Assembly (NCBI GenBank): GCA_002373325.1
Contig: DFKI01000026.1
Span: 1 to 9,167, forward strand
DNA: 9,167 nucleotides
Source: Treponema sp. UBA3649
GTDB taxonomy: Bacteria; Spirochaetota; Spirochaetia; Treponematales; Treponemataceae
Reading direction: 5' to 3'
The notes beneath the pieces are model-generated. The model worked only from the letters and a program-made list of their open reading frames with translations, searched no databases and was not told the origin of the DNA. A program made the position numbers and the translations under genes. Below are positions 1-6,700 of this stretch, piece after piece. Numbering within the stretch: the first letter of the stretch is position 1; each line of letters begins with the position of its first letter.

Positions 1-48
1 AGCTCCCTCGTAAAGAGCAGGTGATCCGTTCAAGTCGGATAGTTGGCT
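1..48 (+). tRNA. tRNA-Thr (anticodon CGT), 3' part only
   Basis: The window opens inside a tRNA, at about standard position 26. The anticodon stem is GCTCC/AGAGC (2-6 with 14-18) around the 7-base loop CTCGTAA, giving anticodon CGT at 9-11, which reads ACG (Thr). A 5-base variable loop follows (19-23), then the T arm with stem ATCCG/CGGAT and loop TTCAAGT (24-40). The 3' acceptor strand AGTTGGC (41-47) and discriminator T48 follow. The acceptor end matches bacterial tRNA-Thr genes beginning GCC. CCA is not encoded, because T48 is followed by TACA, so it would have to be added after transcription. The 31:39 pair is a C-A mismatch. The D arm and 5' acceptor strand lie outside the window. Confidence 0.87.
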
Positions 49-51
49 TAC

Positions 52-82
52 AAGGTTCCTTTCGCGGGGACCTTTTTTGTTT
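52..82 (+). terminator. intrinsic terminator of the tRNA-Thr gene
   Basis: An 8-bp stem AAGGTTCC (52-59) / GGGACCTT (67-74), with one G-T pair, closes a 7-base loop and runs into a T-rich tract (73-84). It starts three bases after the tRNA, which fits a rho-independent terminator for the tRNA transcript. Confidence 0.87.
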
Positions 83-100
83 TTAAACGCGGCGGGAAAG

Positions 101-142
101 GTGAGAGTTGAGAGGTGAAAGTTGAGAGTTGAAAGTTGAAAG
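101..142 (+). repeat. heptad array, left arm (6 units, NTGARAG)
   Basis: Six perfectly phased 7-bp units: GTGAGAG, TTGAGAG, GTGAAAG, TTGAGAG, TTGAAAG, TTGAAAG. They lie 17 bp beyond the tRNA terminator tract and have the same orientation relative to the tRNA as the other heptad arrays have to the genes they follow. An 8-base AT-rich spacer (143-150) separates them from the right arm, which has the opposite orientation. Confidence 0.9.
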
Positions 143-150
143 ATAATAAA

Positions 151-332
151 TTTTCAATTTTCAATTCTCAGTTTTCAGTTTTCAGTTCTCAGTTCTCAAT
201 TCTCAGTTTTCAGTTTTCAGTTTTCAGTTTTCAGTTTTCAGTTTTCAGTTTTCAGTTTTCAGTTTTCAGTTTTCAGTTTTCAATTCTCAGTTTTCAGTTC
301 TCGATTCTCAGTTTTCAGTTCTCAGTTCTCAC
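151..332 (-). repeat. heptad array, right arm (26 units, NTGARAA on minus strand)
   Basis: Twenty-six consecutive heptads without a single indel, reading TTTTCAG, TTCTCAG, TTTTCAA and similar on the plus strand. On the minus strand, the direction of rpoN, they read CTGAAAA or CTGAGAA. The central part is a nearly pure run of CTGAAAA. The last unit overlaps the rpoN stop codon. Arrays of short heptamers resemble the STRR type known from cyanobacteria and other bacteria. Any open reading frame across this stretch is an artefact of the 21-bp (3 x 7) periodicity. Confidence 0.95.
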
Positions 333-1876
333 CCCCTCTCATACGACGAGCCTATGTTCATCTGTGAGCGGTATTTTGCTACTGTGCGTCGGGAAATCTT
401 CACGCCCTTTTCTGAAAGCAGGTCGCAGATTTTCTGGTCGCTTAGTTTTTTCGTGTCGTTTTTATGGGTCTGAATAATTTCTTCTATTAAATTGACTATT
501 TTATCCCTTGAGAGCGATTCACCCGCGTCCTGATTTGAGTCCGTGCTTTTTGATTTTGTCACTTCCGAGACGAAAAAGTATCCCACCTCAAAGAGTCCCC
601 AGTGGCATTGTATGTACTTAGACCGGGCCATGCGTGAAACCGTGCTCTCATGCACACCAAGCTCCGCCGCAAGATCCTCCTGCTTAAAAGGCACAAGATT
701 TCCGGGACCCTTCTCGAAAAATGCGTGCTGCTTTTTCACAATCAGCTCGCTCGCCTTCTGTATGGTCGATTTTCTCATCTCAAGCATCTGGACAAAGCTC
801 ACTGCCTCGCGGACTTTTTCCTGCATCATTTTCTTTCCTTCTCCCGGGTCCATCGACTTTACCATTTGGCTGATTTCCTCGTTCGCCATAATCTGCGGAA
901 TCGTGCCGTTCTCCAGCCTGACCCTCCATGACTTCTTCCCTACCGTGATGATTCCCTTGGCTTCCCGAAGCTCCTTTGAAGGACCGTTGTTCTCCACCTC
1001 AATCGAAGGCGGAAGTTCCTCCACGTAGACATCCGGCGCGATGAACAAAACTTGCCCCGACGTGAAATCCCTTGCGGGAAAAGGATCGAGCGTGCGGATA
1101 AAATCAATGGCTTCCTGAACGGTCTCCGGTGTCACAGTCAGTCCCTCGTATGATTTTTTGTCCGAGCCGAAAAGAGAAGCCTGTTTGCTGATGAAATCCC
1201 GGATTTTTTTTGCTGCGGCATTTGCTTTGGGAGGGTTAAGAAAATCAATGTGTCCGTCCAAAATCAGAAGCGCGATTTCGGGAGCCTGAGCTGTGAGTCT
1301 CGCCTGTACCAAAAGACTTTCCTCGGTGGATGAAGTGCAGGTTCCAGCCGGGTCCATGCGTCTGATTATGTCCATGCATTTTTCAAGAAGCTTAGGAGTC
1401 TGCTCCGGGTCGTTTCTGTCAAGGAGGGAAACTGGAGCAAGGATATGGAATCCGTTTCGGTCAAGGTTTCCAATCAGCCTCGTGCATAAATCAGCCTCGC
1501 TTTTTTCAAGGCTCATCATCCGCAACTGGTGCAGAAGGTGATCCTGAAGCGAAACCCGTCTGTCCTCAGCCGACTCAAGTACCCGTTGGAATGCGTCGCT
1601 TGCTTCCTCTGCCTCATGCGAGACCTTTCCCGAGACCCTTGTTCCTCCGTCCGCGTTCGTGTATGGATTTTTCCTCACCCTGATTTCAGGCCCTGCTTCA
1701 AGCGGATCATGGACAATCTCAAGCACGGGATTCGCGTCTACGGTCTTCAAAACTTCCTCCCTCAAATCCATGGCGCTCATGGAAAGCATGGAGAGTGACT
1801 GAATCTGCTTCTGGCTCATAATCTGGAGCTGGGACTGAATCTGTGCTTGTGTCTGCTGCATTGAAAAATCGGGCAT
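329..1876 (-). CDS. rpoN: RNA polymerase sigma-54 factor (RpoN)
   Basis: Sigma-54 directs core RNA polymerase to -24/-12 promoters, which are opened only with help from AAA+ enhancer-binding activators. All family regions are visible in the 515 residues. The glutamine-rich activator-interacting region I is at about 6-54 and ends in NPVLEI. The core-binding region is at about 110-330 and includes LDPFPARDF. The helix-turn-helix that contacts the -12 element is at about 397-425 (ELGVHESTVSRMARSKYIQ). The RpoN box SRRTVAKYR is at 495-503. The length is normal for the family. The start is the first ATG, with no Shine-Dalgarno but a -10 box 6 nt upstream, so translation is probably from a leaderless mRNA. 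The TGA stop is part of the first unit of the heptad array, so the last few residues after NIGSSYERG may have been altered by the repeat. No activator gene and no convincing -24/-12 site was seen in the window. Confidence 0.97.
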   Translation of the reverse strand: MPDFSMQQTQAQIQSQLQIMSQKQIQSLSMLSMSAMDLREEVLKTVDANPVLEIVHDPLEAGPEIRVRKNPYTNADGGTRVSGKVSHEAEEASDAFQRVLESAEDRRVSLQDHLLHQLRMMSLEKSEADLCTRLIGNLDRNGFHILAPVSLLDRNDPEQTPKLLEKCMDIIRRMDPAGTCTSSTEESLLVQARLTAQAPEIALLILDGHIDFLNPPKANAAAKKIRDFISKQASLFGSDKKSYEGLTVTPETVQEAIDFIRTLDPFPARDFTSGQVLFIAPDVYVEELPPSIEVENNGPSKELREAKGIITVGKKSWRVRLENGTIPQIMANEEISQMVKSMDPGEGKKMMQEKVREAVSFVQMLEMRKSTIQKASELIVKKQHAFFEKGPGNLVPFKQEDLAAELGVHESTVSRMARSKYIQCHWGLFEVGYFFVSEVTKSKSTDSNQDAGESLSRDKIVNLIEEIIQTHKNDTKKLSDQKICDLLSEKGVKISRRTVAKYRSQMNIGSSYERG

Positions 1877-1882
1877 AAAATC

Positions 1883-1891
1883 AGTATAGCA
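1883..1891 (-). promoter_or_regulatory. extended -10 promoter of rpoN
   Basis: On the minus strand TGC (1891-1889) is followed by TATACT (1888-1883), an extended -10 element. Exactly six bases (GATTTT) separate it from the rpoN ATG, so initiation at the usual distance would begin at or next to the A of the start codon. No -35 match is visible at 16-18 bp, which fits reliance on the extended -10. The -10 assignment is seen in the sequence; use of the promoter is inferred. Confidence 0.6.
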
Positions 1892-1909
1892 TAATATTTT
1901 GATTTGCGG

Positions 1910-1915
1910 TATACT
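1910..1915 (+). promoter_or_regulatory. -10 box of the DUF1015 gene
   Basis: TATACT at 1910-1915 is followed by six bases (TGAGCC) and the ATG at 1922. This is the same geometry as the rpoN promoter on the other strand. No ribosome-binding site is present, so a leaderless transcript is predicted. The -35 position (about 1887-1892) overlaps the rpoN -10 box and is not a good consensus match. Confidence 0.5.
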
Positions 1916-1921
1916 TGAGCC

Positions 1922-3262
1922 ATGAAAAACTTATGTGAATTTAGCGAATACGGAATCAGCGTGCCGGAAATTTTGCTGCCGGTCAAGAAGGATTTGGCTT
2001 CATGGAGCGTGATTGCCTGTGACCAGTTTACCCAGGACAGGGATTATTGGAAAAAAGTTGAGGATGCGGTCGGGGAAAAGCCTTCCACGCTTCGGATGAT
2101 TTTGCCGGAAGTGTATCTGGAGGACGGAGACCGTGAGGAGAGAATCGCAAAAATCCGCTCGGTGATGAAAGATTATCTTTCGGGCGGTGTGTTCGACGCG
2201 CCTCAAAAAGAGCTCATATATATAGAAAGAAAAACTGCATACGGAAGGACCCGCCGTGGACTCGTGTGCTCCATTGACCTTGAGAGCTACGAGTGGAAAC
2301 CCGACAGCAAGGCCTTGATCCGTGCGACCGAGGCGACAATCCCTGCGAGAATCCCACCAAGAAAGGAAATCCGCCGTGGTGCCCCGGTTGAAAGTCCGCA
2401 CATCATGCTTTTGGCGAACGACCCCGGAAGGACTCTGGTTGAAAAATCCGGCGAGATGGCGAAGAAAAATCCACCCGTGTACGACGGAGATTTGATGCTC
2501 GGCTCTGGACACATCACCGGATGGGCGGTCAGGGACGATGATGGGCTTGATTTTGTCCGCGGTGCCCTTGCAGGATTAAAAGAAGCCGGTAAGTGCGATG
2601 ACGGAAGCCATTTCCTTTTTGCCGTGGGAGACGGAAACCATTCGCTTGCGACCGCCAAGGCCGTGTGGGATGAGTACAAGGAGGAGCTGAAAAAAGAGGG
2701 ACGCTCCGAAGATGAGATTGCTTCCTCCCCGGTCCGTTACGCCCTTGTGGAGATTGTGAACATCTATGACGAGGGACTTACCTTTGAGCCGATTCACCGC
2801 GTGCTTTTCAATGTGGTTGCGGAAAGTCTCATGGCATTTTTGCGCACGACTCTCGGTGCCGTAATCAGCGACTGCGGCTCATTCGAGGAACTTGAGAAAT
2901 CCGTGAGGGAAACGGAATCTTCCTTTGGCATTGTGGACACCGCCGGTAACGTGACAAGATACCGCCTGCTCCGTATTCCGGGAAAGGGACTTTTGGTGAG
3001 CCGTCTTCAGCCCATGCTTGATGAGTTTTTGCGCACCGATGATTCCATGCTCAGTGGCTCTGAGATTGATTACATACACGGAAGCGACGAGGTTCTGAGG
3101 CTCGGTAAAAAAGAAGGGTGCGTGACTTTGCTTTTGCCTCCCATCGACAAGGACAGTTTCTTTGGGACAATCAGCTCAAGGGGACCGCTTCCAAGAAAGA
3201 GCTTCAGCATGGGTGAGGCTTCCGAAAAGAGGTTCTACCTTGAATGTCGGGCACTTTTTTAA
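1922..3262 (+). CDS. DUF1015 family protein
   Basis: This 446-residue protein belongs to the DUF1015 family. The N-terminus carries the family pattern WSVIACDQFTQDRDYW (28-43) and STLRMILPEVYL (55-66). The conserved centre is VGDGNHSLATAK (235-246), the counterpart of the DGHH motif in other members, followed by FEPIHRVLFN (288-297). There is no signal peptide or membrane segment, so it should be cytosolic. From family knowledge, related genes often sit beside serA and serC, and some ParB-fold relatives phosphorylate free serine, so a role in serine metabolism is possible. No such neighbour is present here and the activity is unproven. It is divergent from rpoN across 45 bp. The ATG at 1922 is chosen because the homology begins within the first 20 residues and no earlier in-frame start is plausible. 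A heptad array starts one base after the TAA stop. Confidence 0.9.
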   Translation: MKNLCEFSEYGISVPEILLPVKKDLASWSVIACDQFTQDRDYWKKVEDAVGEKPSTLRMILPEVYLEDGDREERIAKIRSVMKDYLSGGVFDAPQKELIYIERKTAYGRTRRGLVCSIDLESYEWKPDSKALIRATEATIPARIPPRKEIRRGAPVESPHIMLLANDPGRTLVEKSGEMAKKNPPVYDGDLMLGSGHITGWAVRDDDGLDFVRGALAGLKEAGKCDDGSHFLFAVGDGNHSLATAKAVWDEYKEELKKEGRSEDEIASSPVRYALVEIVNIYDEGLTFEPIHRVLFNVVAESLMAFLRTTLGAVISDCGSFEELEKSVRETESSFGIVDTAGNVTRYRLLRIPGKGLLVSRLQPMLDEFLRTDDSMLSGSEIDYIHGSDEVLRLGKKEGCVTLLLPPIDKDSFFGTISSRGPLPRKSFSMGEASEKRFYLECRALF

Positions 3263-3263
3263 G

Positions 3264-3291
3264 GTGAGAGGTGAGAACTGAGAGTTGAAAG
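3264..3291 (+). repeat. short heptad array after the DUF1015 gene
   Basis: Four phased 7-bp units, GTGAGAG, GTGAGAA, CTGAGAG and TTGAAAG, begin two bases after the TAA stop of the DUF1015 gene and decay into TGACGG. The orientation relative to the preceding gene is the same as in the other arrays. Confidence 0.88.
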
Positions 3292-3516
3292 TGACGGGGG
3301 CTTCGACTTAAATCTCCTGGCTTCCGTCTTTCAAGTCCGCTAGTTCCTTGATTTTTATCCTTTCCATTTTGTGCCTCAAATCCATGATACAAGTTTTATG
3401 GGTAAAATCCGGATGGAATTTACAAGTTTTATGGATTTTTGAAATGAGGTCCCCGACGCCGCGTCTTGTCTGCGTTGTCCTAAAAGAAATGAAGTGTTTT
3501 ATAAAAAAAATTCATG
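3292..3516. other. intergenic stretch between DUF1015 and GH2 genes
   Basis: No convincing gene or classical terminator is seen. The stretch holds a 14-bp direct repeat (3388-3434) bracketed by the 8-bp inverted repeat AAATCCAT (3378-3385) / ATGGATTT (3431-3438), an 11-bp GC-rich palindrome GACGCCGCGTC near 3455, and an A/T-rich run at 3497-3512 just upstream of the proposed GH2 -35 box that could serve as an UP element. On the minus strand a 19-codon frame (3367-3308, beginning MERIKIKELADLKDG) has a GAGG six bases before its ATG. It may be a tiny peptide or a gene remnant, but the support is thin. Confidence 0.5.
3388..3434. repeat. 14-bp direct repeat, 33 bp apart
   Basis: TACAAGTTTTATGG occurs at 3388-3401 and again, identical, at 3421-3434. 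The 33-bp start-to-start spacing is about three helical turns. A partial third copy (ACAAGTTTTTAAATATGG) begins at 3560. It lies 83-129 bp upstream of the proposed GH2 -35 box, so a paired regulator site is possible, but no regulator gene is nearby. Confidence 0.6.
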
Positions 3517-3544
3517 TTGCTTGTCTTTTCCTTTCTATGATAAT
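3517..3544 (+). promoter_or_regulatory. probable promoter of the GH2 gene
   Basis: TTGCTT (3517-3522) and GATAAT (3539-3544) are separated by 16 bp. An overlapping alternative -10 is TATGAT (3536-3541). An A/T-rich run (3497-3512) precedes the -35 box. Transcription would start around 3548-3551, at the left end of the foldback element, giving a leader of about 172 nt. Confidence 0.5.
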
Positions 3545-3548
3545 CTGA

Positions 3549-3712
3549 TAGGGCAAATGACAAGTTTTTAAATATGGATGAAAATTGGCGTAAGCTGGGT
3601 TCCTGAGGGAAAAAACATCTGCACAAGCGTAGCGCGGAAGCCGTTTTTTCACGCAGGGTTCCAGCTGAAAGACAATTTTTATTAAAATTTGTGAACCTTG
3701 ACATTTGCCCTA
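3549..3712. mobile_element. MITE-like foldback element with TA flanks
   Basis: The 14-bp ends GGGCAAATGACAAG (3551-3564) and CTTGACATTTGCCC (3697-3710) are inverted repeats with one mismatch. Both are flanked by the dinucleotide TA (3549-3550 and 3711-3712), the target duplication of IS630/Tc1-mariner type transposons. The 160-bp body has no coding capacity and is itself foldback: AGCTGG (3593-3598) pairs with CCAGCT (3661-3666), CTG (3603-3605) with CAG (3654-3656), and GAAAAAAC (3609-3616) with GTTTTTTC (3643-3650). Removing the element and one TA joins the promoter directly to TAGGAGG and the ATG. A structured 5' leader RNA is the alternative reading. Confidence 0.55.
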
Positions 3713-3717
3713 GGAGG
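3712..3717 (+). promoter_or_regulatory. ribosome-binding site of the GH2 gene
   Basis: A perfect AGGAGG lies five bases before the ATG at 3723 and fixes that start. Its first base is the last base of the right-hand TA of the foldback element, so folding of the terminal repeats in the mRNA would bring a 14-bp helix right up to this site. Confidence 0.9.
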
Positions 3718-3722
3718 ATTTT

Positions 3723-6700
3723 ATGCGTGAGCTTTTTAACGACGGCTGGTCTTTTGCCAAGATGCCGGTGGAGAATGTTTCTTTCAAGGAAGGGGAGCCC
3801 CCCGTGCTTTTTACCCCCGATGAGTTTTTTGGAAGGGAGCCGGCTGATTTTGTTCCCGTCCAGATTCCGCATGACTGGCTGATTCACGACACGAAAAATC
3901 TTTACGAGGATTCCGTCGGTTTTTATAGGAAGACTTTTTCGCTCGCCTCCGTTTCCGAAAGGCACTTTTATCTGAACTTCGGAGCCGTCTACATGAACTG
4001 GGCTGTGTGGGTGAACGGACAGAAAGCCTGCGAGTGGAAGTACGGATACACAACGGTTGAGTTCGAGATTACTCCTTTTGTGCATGAGGGTGAAAATGAG
4101 GTTGAGCTGATTGCGGTCTACCAGAGTCCCAACACAAGATGGTATTCCGGGGCTGGAATCTTCCGCGACGTGAATCTTGTTACGACAGGAAAGACACGCA
4201 TTGTGAACGACGGAATCTATTTTGCGGCGAGACCCGAGGTGGACGGTGACTTCAACGGAAAATGGGTCGTGCTCATTCAAACCGAGGTGTCCGGTGATTT
4301 CGCTGAGTCGGAGGTCCGTCATAAAATCCTTTCGCCGAGCGGAGACCCGGTTTTGTTCGTTGATTCCAAACAGACTTCCCAGATTTCAAAGACGCTCGCT
4401 CCCGCCATGGGAACCTGCTTTTCGCCCGACCAGATGATTTTGCTTGACTCGTTTTCAGCCCTGGTTGACAAGCCCATTCTCTGGGACGATGAGAATCCTG
4501 CTGTGTACATGCTCAGGACCGAAGTTCTTGTGGACGGAAAAGTCGTGGATGTGGCTGAGCGTCAGGTGGGATTCAAGGACGTGAAGTTTGACTCTGACAA
4601 GGGAATGTTCGTAAACGGCAGGCATGTGAAACTTAACGGCGTGTGCGAGCACCATGACCTTGGTTTGCTCGGATCCGCCTTTGACATTGTGGCGTTGGAA
4701 AGGCAGTTCGTTAAGCTCAAGGAAATGGGAGTGAACGCAATCCGAACGTCGCACAATCCACAGGACACTGAGTTTTTGAATCTTGCCGACCGCATGGGAT
4801 TTTATATTGACAGCGAGTTTTTTGACATGTGGGAAAAACCGAAGACCACTTATGACTACGGAAATTATTTCGCGGAATGGCACGAAAGGGATGCAGCCGT
4901 ACAGCTTCGACGGGACCGAAATCATCCGAGCCTGATTATGTGGAGCATCGGTAACGAAATCTACGACACACACTCCGGAAGCGGACTTAGAATCACGCGC
5001 GATTTAAAATCAATCTGCCGACGCTATGATCCCGAAAAAAATGCCGCCGTCACAATCGGGTCGAATTACATGGAGTGGGATGGTGCCCAGAATTGTGCCG
5101 AAGAAACCGACGTGGTGGGCTACAATTATCTGGAGAGGCTTTACGAAGGTCATCATAAAAATCATCCCGCGTGGTGCATTTACGGAAGCGAGACTTCAAG
5201 CACGGTACAGAGCAGGGGAATCTATCATTTTCCGCTTTCAAACAGATTGCTCACATGCGTTGACAATCAGTGCTCGACCCTTGGAAACTGCTCTACGAAC
5301 TGGGGCGCGAAAAATTCATCCGTGGTGGTGACTAATGACAGGGACGCTCCTTTCAGCTCAGGTCAGTTCATCTGGACGGGATGGGACTACATCGGTGAGC
5401 CTACTCCGTATCAGACGAAAAATTCTTTCTTTGGACAGATTGACACCGCGGGGTTCGAAAAGGACACTTTCTATGTTTATAAATCGGCATGGAACAAAAA
5501 ATCATCTCCCTTCGTGCACATCCTTCCTTACTGGGATTTCAACGTGGGACAGCTGATTGACGTGCGCGTTCATTCCAACGTGGAGAATGTGGAGCTCTTT
5601 TTGAACGGAACATCCTTGGGCCGAAAGAAGATTGACTTGGAAAAGGGACTTGAGATTGGAGCGACATGGGAAAAAATTCCGTATGCCCCGGGTGAGATTC
5701 TTGCGCTCGGATATGATTCTGACGGAAAGGAGATTGCCCGAGACGAGCAGAAATCTTTCGGTGACAGTAAGTCCCTTTGCATGAGCGTGGAGCCGGTTTC
5801 CAAAAACGGACTTTATTTCATTGACATAAGCTCGGTGGACAAAAATGGATTTCCGGTCGCAAACTCAAGGAGCCGCGTCGAGATTTCCCTTACCGGGGAT
5901 GCCGTTCTTTTGGGTGCTGACAACGGGGACTCCACCGATTACGAGCAGTACAGAAGCGTGGACGGAAAAACGATTAGCAGGAAACTTTTCGGAAACAGGC
6001 TTCTTGCGATGGTACGTGCGAAAAATGACGGCTGCGATTTTACCGTGACAGCTGCGAGCTTCGGCTTGAATTGTGCGGCGCTTGTTTTTAAAAACGGCAA
6101 GGTTGATGAGAAAGCCTCAAAGGAATCTTCGGGAATGGAGCTTGAGGTGGAAAATCATGAGGTTCCCGTTCGGAAGATTGAGCTTACTTGCGGCGAAGGA
6201 GGAAGTCTTGATGCCGTGCGACGCTCGGTCAGGGTGAGTGCGAAAATCCTTCCTGAAAATGCGAGCGACAGAGAAATCCTGTGGCAGCCCATGATGCTTG
6301 AGGGAGTGAGAAGCGACTGTGCGGATTTGAAGATTGAGAAAATTGTCTCAGGTGAGATTGCGGAAGTGAAAGCTGTGAGCGACGGTTCGTTCAGACTAAC
6401 ATGCACCGCGGCCAACCGAAGTCCGTACAGGGAAATAATCAGCGAGCTGGAATTTTCGGTAAGCGGAATAGGACGAGCCACACGATCTCCCTACACTTTG
6501 ATCGAGGCATGCAAGTGCTCGTCATCATCAAAGCCCGTGATGCTCAGTTTCAAAGGCGGTGCGTTTACACAAAAGGAGCGCAGCTGGTTCAGTTTCGACA
6601 AGCTTGATTTTGGAAGCGACGGATCGGACACATTCAGCGTTCCAATTTTTTCTTTCGACACTGTGCTGGACTTTGAGCTCTGGGAAGGAAATCCTGATGA

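Noticed and set aside
136..477. Plus-strand open frame with a serine/phenylalanine/glutamine heptapeptide repeat
   Set aside because: It is created by the 7-bp tandem repeat (three units = seven codons) and then runs antisense into rpoN. There is no ribosome site and composition is non-biological.
543..1028. 161-codon plus-strand frame within rpoN
   Set aside because: Antisense shadow of a clearly homologous rpoN; no recognisable protein features.
3698..3703. TTGACA as the -35 box of the GH2 promoter
   Set aside because: A -10 box 17 bp on would fall on the start codon, placing initiation inside the gene. The hexamer is part of the right terminal repeat of the foldback element.
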